This document shows positions 28,280 to 36,333 of a DNA stretch of 64,000 nt, in pieces. The position numbers and the translations under genes are program-made. The notes below the pieces were generated by a model. That model saw only the letters and a program-made list of their open reading frames with translations, was not told the DNA's origin and did no database searches. Source of the DNA: Beijerinckiaceae bacterium (GTDB lineage Bacteria > Pseudomonadota > Alphaproteobacteria > Rhizobiales > Beijerinckiaceae); assembly GCA_947452005.1 (NCBI GenBank), contig CANGBC010000009.1, forward strand, positions 40,376 to 104,375. Reading direction: 5' to 3'. The number at the start of each line of letters is the position of its first letter. The stretch's first letter is position 1.

Positions 28280-28455
28280 TCCTCCCGCATTGCCTCCTTG
28301 CGCGATCAATGTTGCGTGAGATTGGCCCCCGTCTCACGCGCTCGTGACCCGAAAGGCCGCGCGCGGATGCGTGCGCACCTTCCGGTGTGCCTGATGGCTT
28401 GCTTATCCTCATTGCGTTGCTCGATCTGAAACAGGGCGCCAAACGGGATGGATGG

Positions 28456-30282
28456 ATGACCGGGACGCCTTGCGAGCCAGAGCTTGAGGCCAGACGGGAA
28501 GGCCGCACCTATTTGCTGCGGGCTTTTGTGTCCTTTGCGGGCGGCTACTGGCGCGGCCCCACCGCGCGGGCCGCAGCTGCGCTCTCGCTTGGGCTCATCG
28601 TCTTTCTGACATTCAAGCTGCTGGTCGATGTCGGCATGAACCGGTGGAACCGCTGGTTCTTCGATGCACTGGAGCGCCATGACACCGGCGGGGCGGCGCT
28701 GGCTGCTTTTGCCTTCCCCGTGCTTGTCTTCTTTGTGGCGGCTGTCGGGGTCGGCATTTTGCGCTGTCGCGAGACATTGCAGGTGCGCTGGCGCGAATGG
28801 TGCACGGAAAAACTGCTGGATCGATGGTTGTCGGGGCGGCGCTTCTACCGGATGCGGGTGACCCGCTCGGGCATGGAAAACCCCGAATACCGGATTTCCG
28901 ATGACGTGCGCATGGCCACCGAGCCGCTCACCGATTTTGCCATCGGCCTGTTCACGGCCGTGCTCACGGCCTCCACTTTCGTGGTCATTCTCTGGACGGT
29001 CGGCGGCGGTCTGAATGTCTCCTTGGGTGGACATGACATTCATGTGCCGGCGTTCATGGTCATTGGCGCGCTGGTCTATGGCCTCGTGGTCTCGGCCTTC
29101 ATGCCGCTGGTCGGCGCGCAATTGTCGAGCTCGGTGGCGGCACGCAATGAAGCGGAGGCCCGCTTTCGCGCCGAAATGATTGCCATGCGCGAGAATGCCG
29201 AAGCCATCGTGCTGACACAGGGCGAGGGCCATGCGCGGCGTCAGCTGACGCGAACCTATGCCGCGCTCACCAAAACCTGGCTGCGGGTGGTGGGCCAACA
29301 TGCGCGCATCACCTGGCTCACCAATGGCAATGCGGCCATGGTGCCCGTGTTTCCGCTGGTGCTCGCCGCGCCTAAATATCTCGCTGGAGACTTGTCACTT
29401 GGCGAAGTCATGCAGCTCGCCTCCGCCTTCGTGCAGGTGCAGATTGCGATTGGCTGGCTGGTCGACAATTATTCGCGCGTGGCCGAATGGGTCGCCTCGG
29501 CGCGCCGGATCGTGGAATTGAACCAAGCGCTGGATGAGGCTGACAGCGCCGCGCAAAATGGCGTGCCGATCATTGCGCGGGCACCGGCAGAGGGGCGCGA
29601 GGTCGAGCTGGAAGGTCTGCGCTTGCTGCGCCCCTCAGGCGAGATCGTTATTGCGCGTGCCCATGCACGCTTTGCGCCTGGCGACCGCATCATTGTCAGC
29701 GGCGCGGCGGGCGTCGGTAAATCAAGCCTGTTGCGCGCCATTGCGGGCCTGTGGCTGTGGGGCGAGGGCGAAATCCGCGTGCCTGCCGACCAGCAGATTT
29801 GCTATGTCGCGGCCAATCCCTTTCTGCAGCCCGGCCGCCTGAGTGATGTGATCTGCTTCCCGCATGGGCTGGAGGCCCATTCCACAGCCGCCTGTCTGCG
29901 CGCGCTGGAAATTTGCGGCGCGGATCATCTGGCTGATCGGCTCGATGAAAACGATCACTGGGATCATGTGCTCTCGGCCAGCGAGAAGCAGCGCGTCGCC
30001 TTGGCGCGCATTCTCGTCACGCGCCCTGACATTGTCATTCTGGAAGATGCTTTCTCCTGCCTCTCGGCAGTGGAGCAAATCGCGCTGTTCGATTGTCTGG
30101 CGCGCGTGCTGCCATCCTCCATCCTGATCACCACCGGCGGGGCCGCAGGCCTTGCCGATCTCCATTCGCGCCGTTTCGTCCTTGAAAGGGACGGGGCGAG
30201 CGAAATCCGTCTCACCGAACGCGGCGCCGATCTCAATCAGACCGCGCGGGGGAGCCAACCTGTCATGAGGGTCTTGAAATGA
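28456..30282 (+). CDS. SbmA/YddA-type ABC transporter, fused membrane and ATPase domains
   Basis: A 608-residue protein with an ABC_membrane_2-type membrane part (FKLLVDVGMNRWNRWFFDALE near residue 55, six or so helices to about residue 370) and a C-terminal ATPase domain (from about 380). Walker A is GAAGVGKSS; the signature is LSASEKQRVALAR. Walker B is VILEDAFSCLS, where the usual LDE order reads L-E-D. Relatives of YddA/SbmA handle peptides, vitamins or lipids. The ATG at 28456 is favoured, but a GTG 69 bases upstream would give 631 residues. Its last four bases overlap the next gene. Confidence 0.8.
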   Translation: MTGTPCEPELEARREGRTYLLRAFVSFAGGYWRGPTARAAAALSLGLIVFLTFKLLVDVGMNRWNRWFFDALERHDTGGAALAAFAFPVLVFFVAAVGVGILRCRETLQVRWREWCTEKLLDRWLSGRRFYRMRVTRSGMENPEYRISDDVRMATEPLTDFAIGLFTAVLTASTFVVILWTVGGGLNVSLGGHDIHVPAFMVIGALVYGLVVSAFMPLVGAQLSSSVAARNEAEARFRAEMIAMRENAEAIVLTQGEGHARRQLTRTYAALTKTWLRVVGQHARITWLTNGNAAMVPVFPLVLAAPKYLAGDLSLGEVMQLASAFVQVQIAIGWLVDNYSRVAEWVASARRIVELNQALDEADSAAQNGVPIIARAPAEGREVELEGLRLLRPSGEIVIARAHARFAPGDRIIVSGAAGVGKSSLLRAIAGLWLWGEGEIRVPADQQICYVAANPFLQPGRLSDVICFPHGLEAHSTAACLRALEICGADHLADRLDENDHWDHVLSASEKQRVALARILVTRPDIVILEDAFSCLSAVEQIALFDCLARVLPSSILITTGGAAGLADLHSRRFVLERDGASEIRLTERGADLNQTARGSQPVMRVLK

Positions 30283-30863
30283 ACGAACATGTGAGCCGTA
30301 AGCTTCATTTTTGGGATGCTGTCTGGGATCTGCAGGTCGAGACCTGCCCCTGTGATGTGCATTTTTGCGACTGGATGGAAAAGAAGGGGATCGTCGATTC
30401 TTCCGTTTTCCATTTTGGCACGGGCAGTCACCATATTGTCGGCATCCGCAATGCAGAGACCCACGCCAACAATAGCGTGCTGGGCATTACGGCGAGCCCC
30501 GGCGAATATGAGACCTTCATCAAACTTGCCATCGACCGCCCTGAGGTCGAGCGCCAGTACAAGGTTTTCTTCGGCGATATCTACCAGCTTGATGAAAAGC
30601 TGCTGCCGGAATTTGATGTGGTGACGCTGTTCCACCTCTGCGAATTCCGCAATGAGCGCAATGATCTTTATGGCGCGCTGACCGACCGCGAAGTGACGGA
30701 CATGCTGACTCACAAGACGCGTAAGGGCGGCTATATCCTGTTCTACACAAAGTCCTTTGCCTTCGACACGGCCGAGTCCACGGTGATCAAGAAGTGGGAA
30801 AAGGAACAGTCGGTCGAGAAGGTCGGCATGTATGAGACGCTGCTGATTTACCGCAAAGTGTAA
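30279..30863 (+). CDS. Conserved protein with methyltransferase-like motif
   Basis: A 194-residue soluble protein. FHFGTGSHHIVGI (near residue 45) resembles the glycine-rich motif I of Rossmann methyltransferases, and FDVVTLFHLCEF (near 115) resembles motif IV, while KGGYILFYTKSFAF looks like a late strand. The N-terminus has a Cys cluster (CPCDVHFCDWM). Function is not known. It overlaps the ABC gene by ATGA, so the two are coupled and may act on the same compound, which is inference. Confidence 0.6.
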   Translation: MNEHVSRKLHFWDAVWDLQVETCPCDVHFCDWMEKKGIVDSSVFHFGTGSHHIVGIRNAETHANNSVLGITASPGEYETFIKLAIDRPEVERQYKVFFGDIYQLDEKLLPEFDVVTLFHLCEFRNERNDLYGALTDREVTDMLTHKTRKGGYILFYTKSFAFDTAESTVIKKWEKEQSVEKVGMYETLLIYRKV

Positions 30864-30906
30864 TCAGCGACGTTTCAGCCTTGCGAAGGATCAAGGTGAA
30901 ATCTTT

Positions 30907-30931
30907 CCATGCCGCTAGACTGGCGGCATGG
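30907..30931. promoter_or_regulatory. Perfect inverted repeat over the P-type ATPase start codon
   Basis: CCATGCCGC, a seven-base spacer TAGACTG, then GCGGCATGG; the ATG start of the ATPase (30928-30930) is inside the right arm. As DNA it could be a repressor operator; as RNA the hairpin would hide the start codon. Confidence 0.55.
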
Positions 30932-32784
30932 ATACTTTTGCCAGCCAAGATCGGCCCCTGCATCGCCTGCTGATCGCCCTTGCGTTGACCACGCTGGTGG
31001 CGGGTCTTTTTGCGCAGGTTTGGCACCCCGACATTTCCATCATCATCTGGAGCTTGGGCACAGCGCCTGTGCTGCTCGCACTTGCCCGCGCCATCTGGCG
31101 TGGATGGTTGGCGGGCCGCGCGGGACTGGATGCGATTGCTTTCATTTCAATGGCTGCGGCGCTGGCCTTGGGTGAAGCGCTGGCCGCCAATGTTGTGGCC
31201 ATCATGTATGCGGGCGGCACAGTGCTGGAAGATTATGCGGTCTCGCGGGCCGAGCGTGATCTGACAGCCTTGATCGACCGCGCGCCGCGCATCGCGCATC
31301 GTGTGCAGGCTGACACTGTGGTGGATGTGGGCGTCGATGAAATCGCTCCCGGTGATCTGCTTCTTGTGCGCGCGGGCGAGATTGTCCCCGTGGATGGCTG
31401 CGTCATGGCCAGTGCGGCCGTGCTGGATGAATCGGCGCTGACAGGTGAGCCCCTTCCGGTTGTGCGCGCAGGAGGCGAGGAGGCGCGCAGCGGCACGATC
31501 AATGCGGGCGAGACATTTCAATTGCGGGCGAGTGCAACTGCGGGTGAGAGCACCTATGCGGGCATATTGAAACTGGTGAGTGCCGCACAGACATCGCGCG
31601 CGCCCTTTTTGCGCATGGCGGACCGCACAGCCTTGCTGCTCTTGCCCGTCACGCTCAGTCTGGCAGCTGCTGCATGGATGATCTCGGGCGATCACATGCG
31701 CGCTTTGGCGGTGCTGGTGGCTGCTACACCTTGCCCGCTGATCTTGGCCGCGCCTGTAGCTTTCATCGCAGGTGTTTCACAAGCCGCACGCCTTGGCATT
31801 CTGGTGAAGGGTGGCGGGCCGCTTGAAGCGCTGGCCCATGTGCGCACCATGATCTTCGACAAGACTGGCACGCTGACCTTGGGTGGCGCACTGCTCACAT
31901 CCATCAAGACGGCGCCGGGTGTGCGAACGCGTGATGTTTTGTTCCACGCCGCCTCGCTGGAGCAGGCCTCGCACCACATTGTGGCGCAATCCATTATTGA
32001 GGCCGCACGCGCGCAAAATATCGCGCTGGTTTTGCCCGAGCATGTCGCCGAGGCGCATGGCTCTGGCCTGTCAGGCATGGTTGCGGGCGCTGATGTGCGC
32101 ATTGGCTCGTATGATCTCGTATTTGGTGACAGTGCGCCAGAAGCTTGGGCCTTACATGTTCTGGACGATGCGGCGAACCAATCTGCCTTGGCCATTTTTG
32201 TCTCGGTCAATGGGCGCGGCCTCGGGGCCATCCTGATGGGGGACGAAATCCGCGCAGAGGCTTTGCATGCGGTTCAGCGTCTGCGCCGCAACGGCGTTTC
32301 GCGCATTCTCATGCTGACGGGTGATCGGGTCGATGCGGCGCAGCGTGTCGGCACGGCACTCGATCTTGATCTGGTTCTGGCCGAGCAGGAGCCCGATGAG
32401 AAATTGTCTGTTGTGACAGCCGAGCAAAAGCGCGCGCCTGTGCTGATGGTGGGCGATGGCATTAATGATGCCCCAGCTTTGGCGGCAGCTCATGTGGGCA
32501 TGGCGATGGGAGCGCGCGGTGCGAGTGCGTCTTCACAAGCTGCCGACATCGTCCTGCTGGTGGATCGTATTGACCGCGTGGCGGATGCTTTTGCGATTGC
32601 ACGGCGCACGCGCGCCATTGCCTGGCAGAGTATTTTTGCCGGCATGGCTTTGTCCGGACTTGCGATGCTGGCAGCCGCCTTCGGCTATTTGTCACCGATC
32701 CAAAGCGCACTGGTACAAGAGGCTGTGGATGTGGCGGTGATCCTCAACGCGCTGCGTGCACTCGGCTCGCCCGATCAGGGGTGA
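30928..32784 (+). CDS. Heavy-metal P1B-type ATPase (TPC motif)
   Basis: A 618-residue metal-transporting P-type ATPase without an N-terminal HMA domain. Landmarks: the TGEPLPV phosphatase motif, TPCPLILAAPVA in the metal-binding helix (TPC instead of CPC), DKTGTLTLGG with the phosphorylated Asp, LEQASHHIVAQSI in place of the usual SEHPLA segment, and VGDGINDAPAL. TPC motifs mark rarer P1B groups for which Ni, Co or Fe have been suggested. The convergent nickel/cobalt importer operon overlaps its end by 10 bases, supporting a role in export of the same metal. Confidence 0.87.
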   Translation: MDTFASQDRPLHRLLIALALTTLVAGLFAQVWHPDISIIIWSLGTAPVLLALARAIWRGWLAGRAGLDAIAFISMAAALALGEALAANVVAIMYAGGTVLEDYAVSRAERDLTALIDRAPRIAHRVQADTVVDVGVDEIAPGDLLLVRAGEIVPVDGCVMASAAVLDESALTGEPLPVVRAGGEEARSGTINAGETFQLRASATAGESTYAGILKLVSAAQTSRAPFLRMADRTALLLLPVTLSLAAAAWMISGDHMRALAVLVAATPCPLILAAPVAFIAGVSQAARLGILVKGGGPLEALAHVRTMIFDKTGTLTLGGALLTSIKTAPGVRTRDVLFHAASLEQASHHIVAQSIIEAARAQNIALVLPEHVAEAHGSGLSGMVAGADVRIGSYDLVFGDSAPEAWALHVLDDAANQSALAIFVSVNGRGLGAILMGDEIRAEALHAVQRLRRNGVSRILMLTGDRVDAAQRVGTALDLDLVLAEQEPDEKLSVVTAEQKRAPVLMVGDGINDAPALAAAHVGMAMGARGASASSQAADIVLLVDRIDRVADAFAIARRTRAIAWQSIFAGMALSGLAMLAAAFGYLSPIQSALVQEAVDVAVILNALRALGSPDQG

Positions 32785-33488
32785 TCGTGGTCCGCATGAA
32801 TATGCACATGCTCGTGCATATGCGGATGGCGATGCAAGACTGCATGTTCGAGACGACCGTCTTTCATGAGAAGAGCGCGCGTCGCGATGCGATCGAGCAC
32901 AGGCCGGTCATGCGAAACCATGATGAGGGCGATGTCGAGATTTTTGAGAATCTCGACGAGCTTTTCGACATGCTGGCTATCGAGCGAATTGGTTGGCTCG
33001 TCGAGCAAAAGCACATCGGGATCCATGGCAAGAATGGCGGCGAGACACACCAGCCGTTTTTCACCGCCCGACAATTTGCGTGTCACGCGAGGTGCCAGAG
33101 CCGAGAGACCAAGGCGGGCCAAAGTGGCGCGCGCCTTGTCCATGGCTTCGTCTTCTGAGAGGCCCTGATTCAGCGGACCAAAGGCCACATCTTCCACCAC
33201 GCTCGGGCAGAAGAGCTGGTCATCTGCGTCCTGAAACAGATAAGCCGCGCGCAGACGCACGGCATGGAAATCGCCTTCCACGCGGCGGTCCTGCCCGAAG
33301 GCATGGATGCGGCCGGAGCTCGCCTTTTGCAGTCCGATGAGCGCGCGCAGAAAGGTTGTCTTGCCAGCCCCATTCGAGCCGATGATTGCGAGCTTTTCGC
33401 CTCTGTCGAGATGCATGGTCACGCCATCCAGGACGCGTGCGCCATCGCGCTCGACAACCAGATCATGTGTTTCGATAAGATGTGTCAT
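32775..33488 (-). CDS. nikO: Energy-coupling ATPase of the nickel/cobalt ECF transporter
   Basis: A 237-residue ABC ATPase of the CbiO/NikO type: Walker A GSNGAGKTTFLRALIG, signature LSGGEKRLVCLAAILA, Walker B VLLLDEPTNSLD. It powers substrate uptake together with the T component. The C-terminus carries a histidine-rich tail (about residues 215-237, with HRHPHMHEHVHIHADHDH) that probably binds metal. It starts with ATG overlapping the nikQ stop by four bases. The metal is taken as nickel from the operon type, cobalt being possible. Confidence 0.9.
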   Translation of the reverse strand: MTHLIETHDLVVERDGARVLDGVTMHLDRGEKLAIIGSNGAGKTTFLRALIGLQKASSGRIHAFGQDRRVEGDFHAVRLRAAYLFQDADDQLFCPSVVEDVAFGPLNQGLSEDEAMDKARATLARLGLSALAPRVTRKLSGGEKRLVCLAAILAMDPDVLLLDEPTNSLDSQHVEKLVEILKNLDIALIMVSHDRPVLDRIATRALLMKDGRLEHAVLHRHPHMHEHVHIHADHDHP

Positions 33489-34240
33489 GCGATCCGGTCC
33501 AGAAGAATGATGCCAACCAGCACAAGCGCAAGCAGCAGCGAGAATGCGAAGTCGAGCGCACCGAGAGGTCGCGTGGCGCGCAGCGGGAATTTTCCGGAGA
33601 AGCCACGGCAGCGCATGCTCTCCTCAACACGCTCGGCGCGCTCCATCGAACGCACGAGCAACATGCCGGTGAAATTACCATAGGCGCGGAAGGTACGCAG
33701 ATTGACGCGCGGTTTGAATCCGCGCGCGCGCATGGCTTCCATCAGGCGCGCGCCTTCTTCGCGGAAGAGGCTTTGATAGCGCACCAGAAACAGCAAGAGA
33801 TGCACGAGACGCGCAGGCACGCCGAGCGACGCCAGGCCGCGACCAAGCCGCACGGGTTCCAAGGTTGCCAGCAGCGCCATGGTGGTGATGACGGCCGCAT
33901 TGACCTTGAGCACGATGGAGACAGCGCGCATCAGGCCTGTGTCAGACAGTGCGAGGGGACCAAGCGAGACAAGTGCACGGCCCGGCATGGTGAGTGGCAG
34001 CAAGATCAGCAGCACGATCATGAAGCCTTCGACATGGGCGAGGCGGTGCAACATGGCGCGCCAATCGACATCGGCAATGGCGGCCAGTGCGAGCGCTGCA
34101 ACGACCATGGCCATCTGGCCGCTCAGGCTTGTCATCGCAACAGAAGCAAGAACCGCAAGCACGGCCCCCACGATGCGCGAGCGCGGATCAAGTCGCGCCA
34201 GAAAATGCTCATGCGTATCGGTGGCGCGCACAAGGCTCAT
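33485..34240 (-). CDS. nikQ: Transmembrane T component NikQ/CbiQ
   Basis: A 251-residue membrane protein of the CbiQ/NikQ family. Typical parts are LARLDPRSRIVGAVLAV at the start, several helices, and the two C-terminal coupling helices with MRARGF (near residue 170) and the SMRCRGFSG segment carrying Ala-Arg-Gly-like motifs that dock the ATPase. The ATG at 34238-34240 (MSLVRATDTHEHFLARLD) is preferred to a GTG 30 bases earlier because it gives the usual four-base overlap with nikL. Confidence 0.88.
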   Translation of the reverse strand: MSLVRATDTHEHFLARLDPRSRIVGAVLAVLASVAMTSLSGQMAMVVAALALAAIADVDWRAMLHRLAHVEGFMIVLLILLPLTMPGRALVSLGPLALSDTGLMRAVSIVLKVNAAVITTMALLATLEPVRLGRGLASLGVPARLVHLLLFLVRYQSLFREEGARLMEAMRARGFKPRVNLRTFRAYGNFTGMLLVRSMERAERVEESMRCRGFSGKFPLRATRPLGALDFAFSLLLALVLVGIILLDRIA

Positions 34241-34791
34241 GGCTTGGTCTTTCTGCGGGCCGATGACCACAGCGCCAATCCTGCGAGACCAATGATCATG
34301 CCAATGCCGCCCATAATGTCGTTGAAGCGTGTGCGGCTTTCAGCGGCTTCATAGGCTTCCATCAACGGGCGCAATTGGCGCGCGACGGCGGCATCAACCG
34401 CGCGCTCAATCTGTGCAGTGGTGGCAGCAGCGGCTGGCGTATCGTCTTCGTCGGGCGCAAGAGCAGCAGCGGATGCGCCTGAGAAGCGGCCCTTGTCGAT
34501 GGTGGCTTCCGCCACATGTCCGTCGCCCGTATTGGCAATCAGATGATAGGTTTGCGTTTGCGGCGCCTTGTAGGAATAGGCGCCACTCTTGTCGGTGGTC
34601 AGCTGCGCAATCTCGTGTCCCGCTTCATCCTTGATGCGCAGATCCGCGTCTTGCGCACGCCCGCCGCCCACAAAAAACGCATAGCCGGAGATGGTCTCAC
34701 CTTCGAGCGTGGCAAACAGCTTCAGGCGATGGGCCTGCGCAGGCCAAGCGCTGGCAGCCAGCAAGGCGAGCGCTGCGAGAAGGCGCATCAT
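34237..34791 (-). CDS. nikL: Accessory protein NikL/CbiL
   Basis: A 184-residue protein: signal peptide (ending near WPAQAHRL), a beta-sandwich-like domain (SGYAFFVGGGRAQDADLRI and DKSGAYSYKAP), a helical region with a long spacer rich in Ala/Asp, and a C-terminal membrane anchor (GGIGMIIGLAGLALW) followed by basic residues. This is the build of NikL, the extra component of NikKMLQO nickel importers; the mature N-terminus begins with histidine after the signal peptide. It overlaps nikM by four bases. Confidence 0.82.
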   Translation of the reverse strand: MMRLLAALALLAASAWPAQAHRLKLFATLEGETISGYAFFVGGGRAQDADLRIKDEAGHEIAQLTTDKSGAYSYKAPQTQTYHLIANTGDGHVAEATIDKGRFSGASAAALAPDEDDTPAAAATTAQIERAVDAAVARQLRPLMEAYEAAESRTRFNDIMGGIGMIIGLAGLALWSSARRKTKP

Positions 34792-35396
34792 GCCGCACCT
34801 GCCAGCAATTCCGGCTTCACGCGTTTCACGAAGGAAATGCAGAAGCCGCCGACAAAGCCTTCGATCAACATGAGCGGAATGTAACTGGCAATCATCACGC
34901 GGGCTGAGAGCATGTAATCAGCCGATGAGAGTGCAAGAGATGCGGCGACCATGAGGCCCGTCAGTGCCACACAAAGCGCACTCGCCACGCCTGCGATGAC
35001 TGCTGCACGCGCAGGTGTCGCGCGCTGGATCATGGGCGCGACCAGCGAGCCGATCAAAGCGCCGGGCAAAGCAATGTTGATGATGTTGACGCCCAGCGTC
35101 GTCAGTCCGCCAAAACCAAACATCACCGCTTGCAACAAAAGCGCGACGCAGACAGCGGGAAAAATCGCAGTGCCCAGCACAATGCCCATCAGGCCACCGA
35201 GCAGCAGATGCACGCTGGAGGGCCCGACAGGTAAAGCAAAGAGCGACAAAGCAAAAAAGCCCGCCGAGAGAATGGCCGTGCGTGGAATATCCTCGTCGCC
35301 GATTTTCTTCAGGCCCAGCGCAATCGCGCCGACGGCCAAAGCGCCACCGCCGACCAGCACAGGAAAAGACAAAACGCCGTCAGGGATATGAGCCAA
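34788..35396 (-). CDS. nikM: Substrate-binding membrane component NikM/CbiM
   Basis: A 202-residue S component. The protein starts MAHIPDGVLSFPVL; in known NikM/CbiM the mature N-terminus (Met-His) coordinates Ni or Co. Here the start is a TTG at 35394-35396 and an Ala precedes the His, so removal of Met would leave Ala-His with the His second. Other typical segments are PVGPSSVHLLLGGLMG and ALPGALIGSLVAP. The start comes one base after the nikK stop, and the next gene overlaps four bases. Confidence 0.88.
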   Translation of the reverse strand: MAHIPDGVLSFPVLVGGGALAVGAIALGLKKIGDEDIPRTAILSAGFFALSLFALPVGPSSVHLLLGGLMGIVLGTAIFPAVCVALLLQAVMFGFGGLTTLGVNIINIALPGALIGSLVAPMIQRATPARAAVIAGVASALCVALTGLMVAASLALSSADYMLSARVMIASYIPLMLIEGFVGGFCISFVKRVKPELLAGAA

Positions 35397-35397
35397 G

Positions 35398-36195
35398 TCA
35401 TTTCCCCCGCGCGGGCTTGGAGCCCATGTCTGTCGCTTTCACCCAGATGAGACCGCCGAGCTCCGTCTTGGCCTCTTTGCCATCGGGCGATTTGGCGGGC
35501 TTGTCATCTTCGATGAGGGCGGCAAAGCCCCACCATCCCGCGCGCGGCATGGCGTAGGCGAATGTGCCAGAGGCATCGGCTTTGATGACTTGCGTGATGA
35601 AAGCATCATTGGGCGCTTTCACCGATCCATCATTTACATATTCAACTTCGATCTCGGCGAAAGGCACGGGTTTGCCGTCTTTCAAGACGACGCCGCGAAA
35701 CAGATTGCCGGTCCACAAGCCTGTCGGTCGGGTGAGAGGTTCGATCTCGACCGGCAGGCCGATCTTTTCGTCCCAACCTTTGCCAGAAGCAAAGCCGTCG
35801 ACGATCACCTTGGCATAATGGACGATGTATGTGTTCTCGGCCTGCTCCCAATAGGGTTCAGGCTCGACAAAGAAGATCGCAGTGCCGGGTTCTTTCAGCT
35901 CATGTGTCAACGACCAGGCTGGGACACCTTGCTTCCTAGTGGCTTTGAGCGCGGCGCCCAGATCGATGACTTTGCCGCCGACCAGCGCGCCGACGCGCTT
36001 GGGCCGCTTCATCTCCATCGTTGGGCCACCCTCCATCGGGTGGGTGAAGACGAGATCAAGCGACACTTTGCCACCTTCGGGCAGCACGTCATCGGAGGGG
36101 ATGATTTCCTGGAAATGGGCGGAGGCGGGAAGCACGCTCAGGGTCAGACAGGCTGCCAAAGCTGTGGCAAGGGTCTGAACTCTCAATGACGGCAT
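35398..36195 (-). CDS. nikK: Periplasmic component NikK (DUF4198)
   Basis: A 265-residue exported protein of the DUF4198 family. The signal peptide ends LPASAHFQEIIPSDD, so the mature protein begins near a histidine, as expected for NikK. Beta-rich segments follow (PEGGKVSLDLVFTHPMEGG, EPYWEQAENTYIVHYAK, and DASGTFAYAMPRAGWWGFA). It is the first gene of the importer operon. GGAGG four bases before the ATG is a strong ribosome site. NikK is thought to bind nickel in the periplasm. Confidence 0.82.
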   Translation of the reverse strand: MPSLRVQTLATALAACLTLSVLPASAHFQEIIPSDDVLPEGGKVSLDLVFTHPMEGGPTMEMKRPKRVGALVGGKVIDLGAALKATRKQGVPAWSLTHELKEPGTAIFFVEPEPYWEQAENTYIVHYAKVIVDGFASGKGWDEKIGLPVEIEPLTRPTGLWTGNLFRGVVLKDGKPVPFAEIEVEYVNDGSVKAPNDAFITQVIKADASGTFAYAMPRAGWWGFAALIEDDKPAKSPDGKEAKTELGGLIWVKATDMGSKPARGK

Positions 36196-36209
36196 GATCC
36201 CTCCGGCTG

Positions 36210-36237
36210 TTATGAATTTTCGGAGAGTTTTACATAA
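36210..36237. promoter_or_regulatory. Candidate operator upstream of nikK
   Basis: TTATG, 18 bases, then CATAA, 15 bases before the nikK start. The spacing and half-sites recall, but do not match, the NikR operator (GTATGA, 16 bases, TCATAC). It lies where an operator should be, between the TerC terminator and nikK. Confidence 0.3.
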
Positions 36238-36276
36238 ACCTAGACAAAAGACGCAAGGGCAAATCCCGCTCCTTCA

Positions 36277-36309
36277 TAAAAAAGGCGCGGGATTGAGCCC
36301 CGCGCCTTT
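36277..36309 (-). terminator. Intrinsic terminator of the TerC gene
   Basis: On the reverse strand AAAGGCGCGGG pairs with CCCGCGCCTTT over a seven-base loop, followed by a T-run. It separates the TerC gene from the nik operon. Confidence 0.88.
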
Positions 36310-36333
36310 GGAATTTTGGTCCGCTCAGGCTGA

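Noticed and set aside
34951..35391. Forward open frames across the nik operon
   Set aside because: All are antisense to overlapping importer genes with clear family features.
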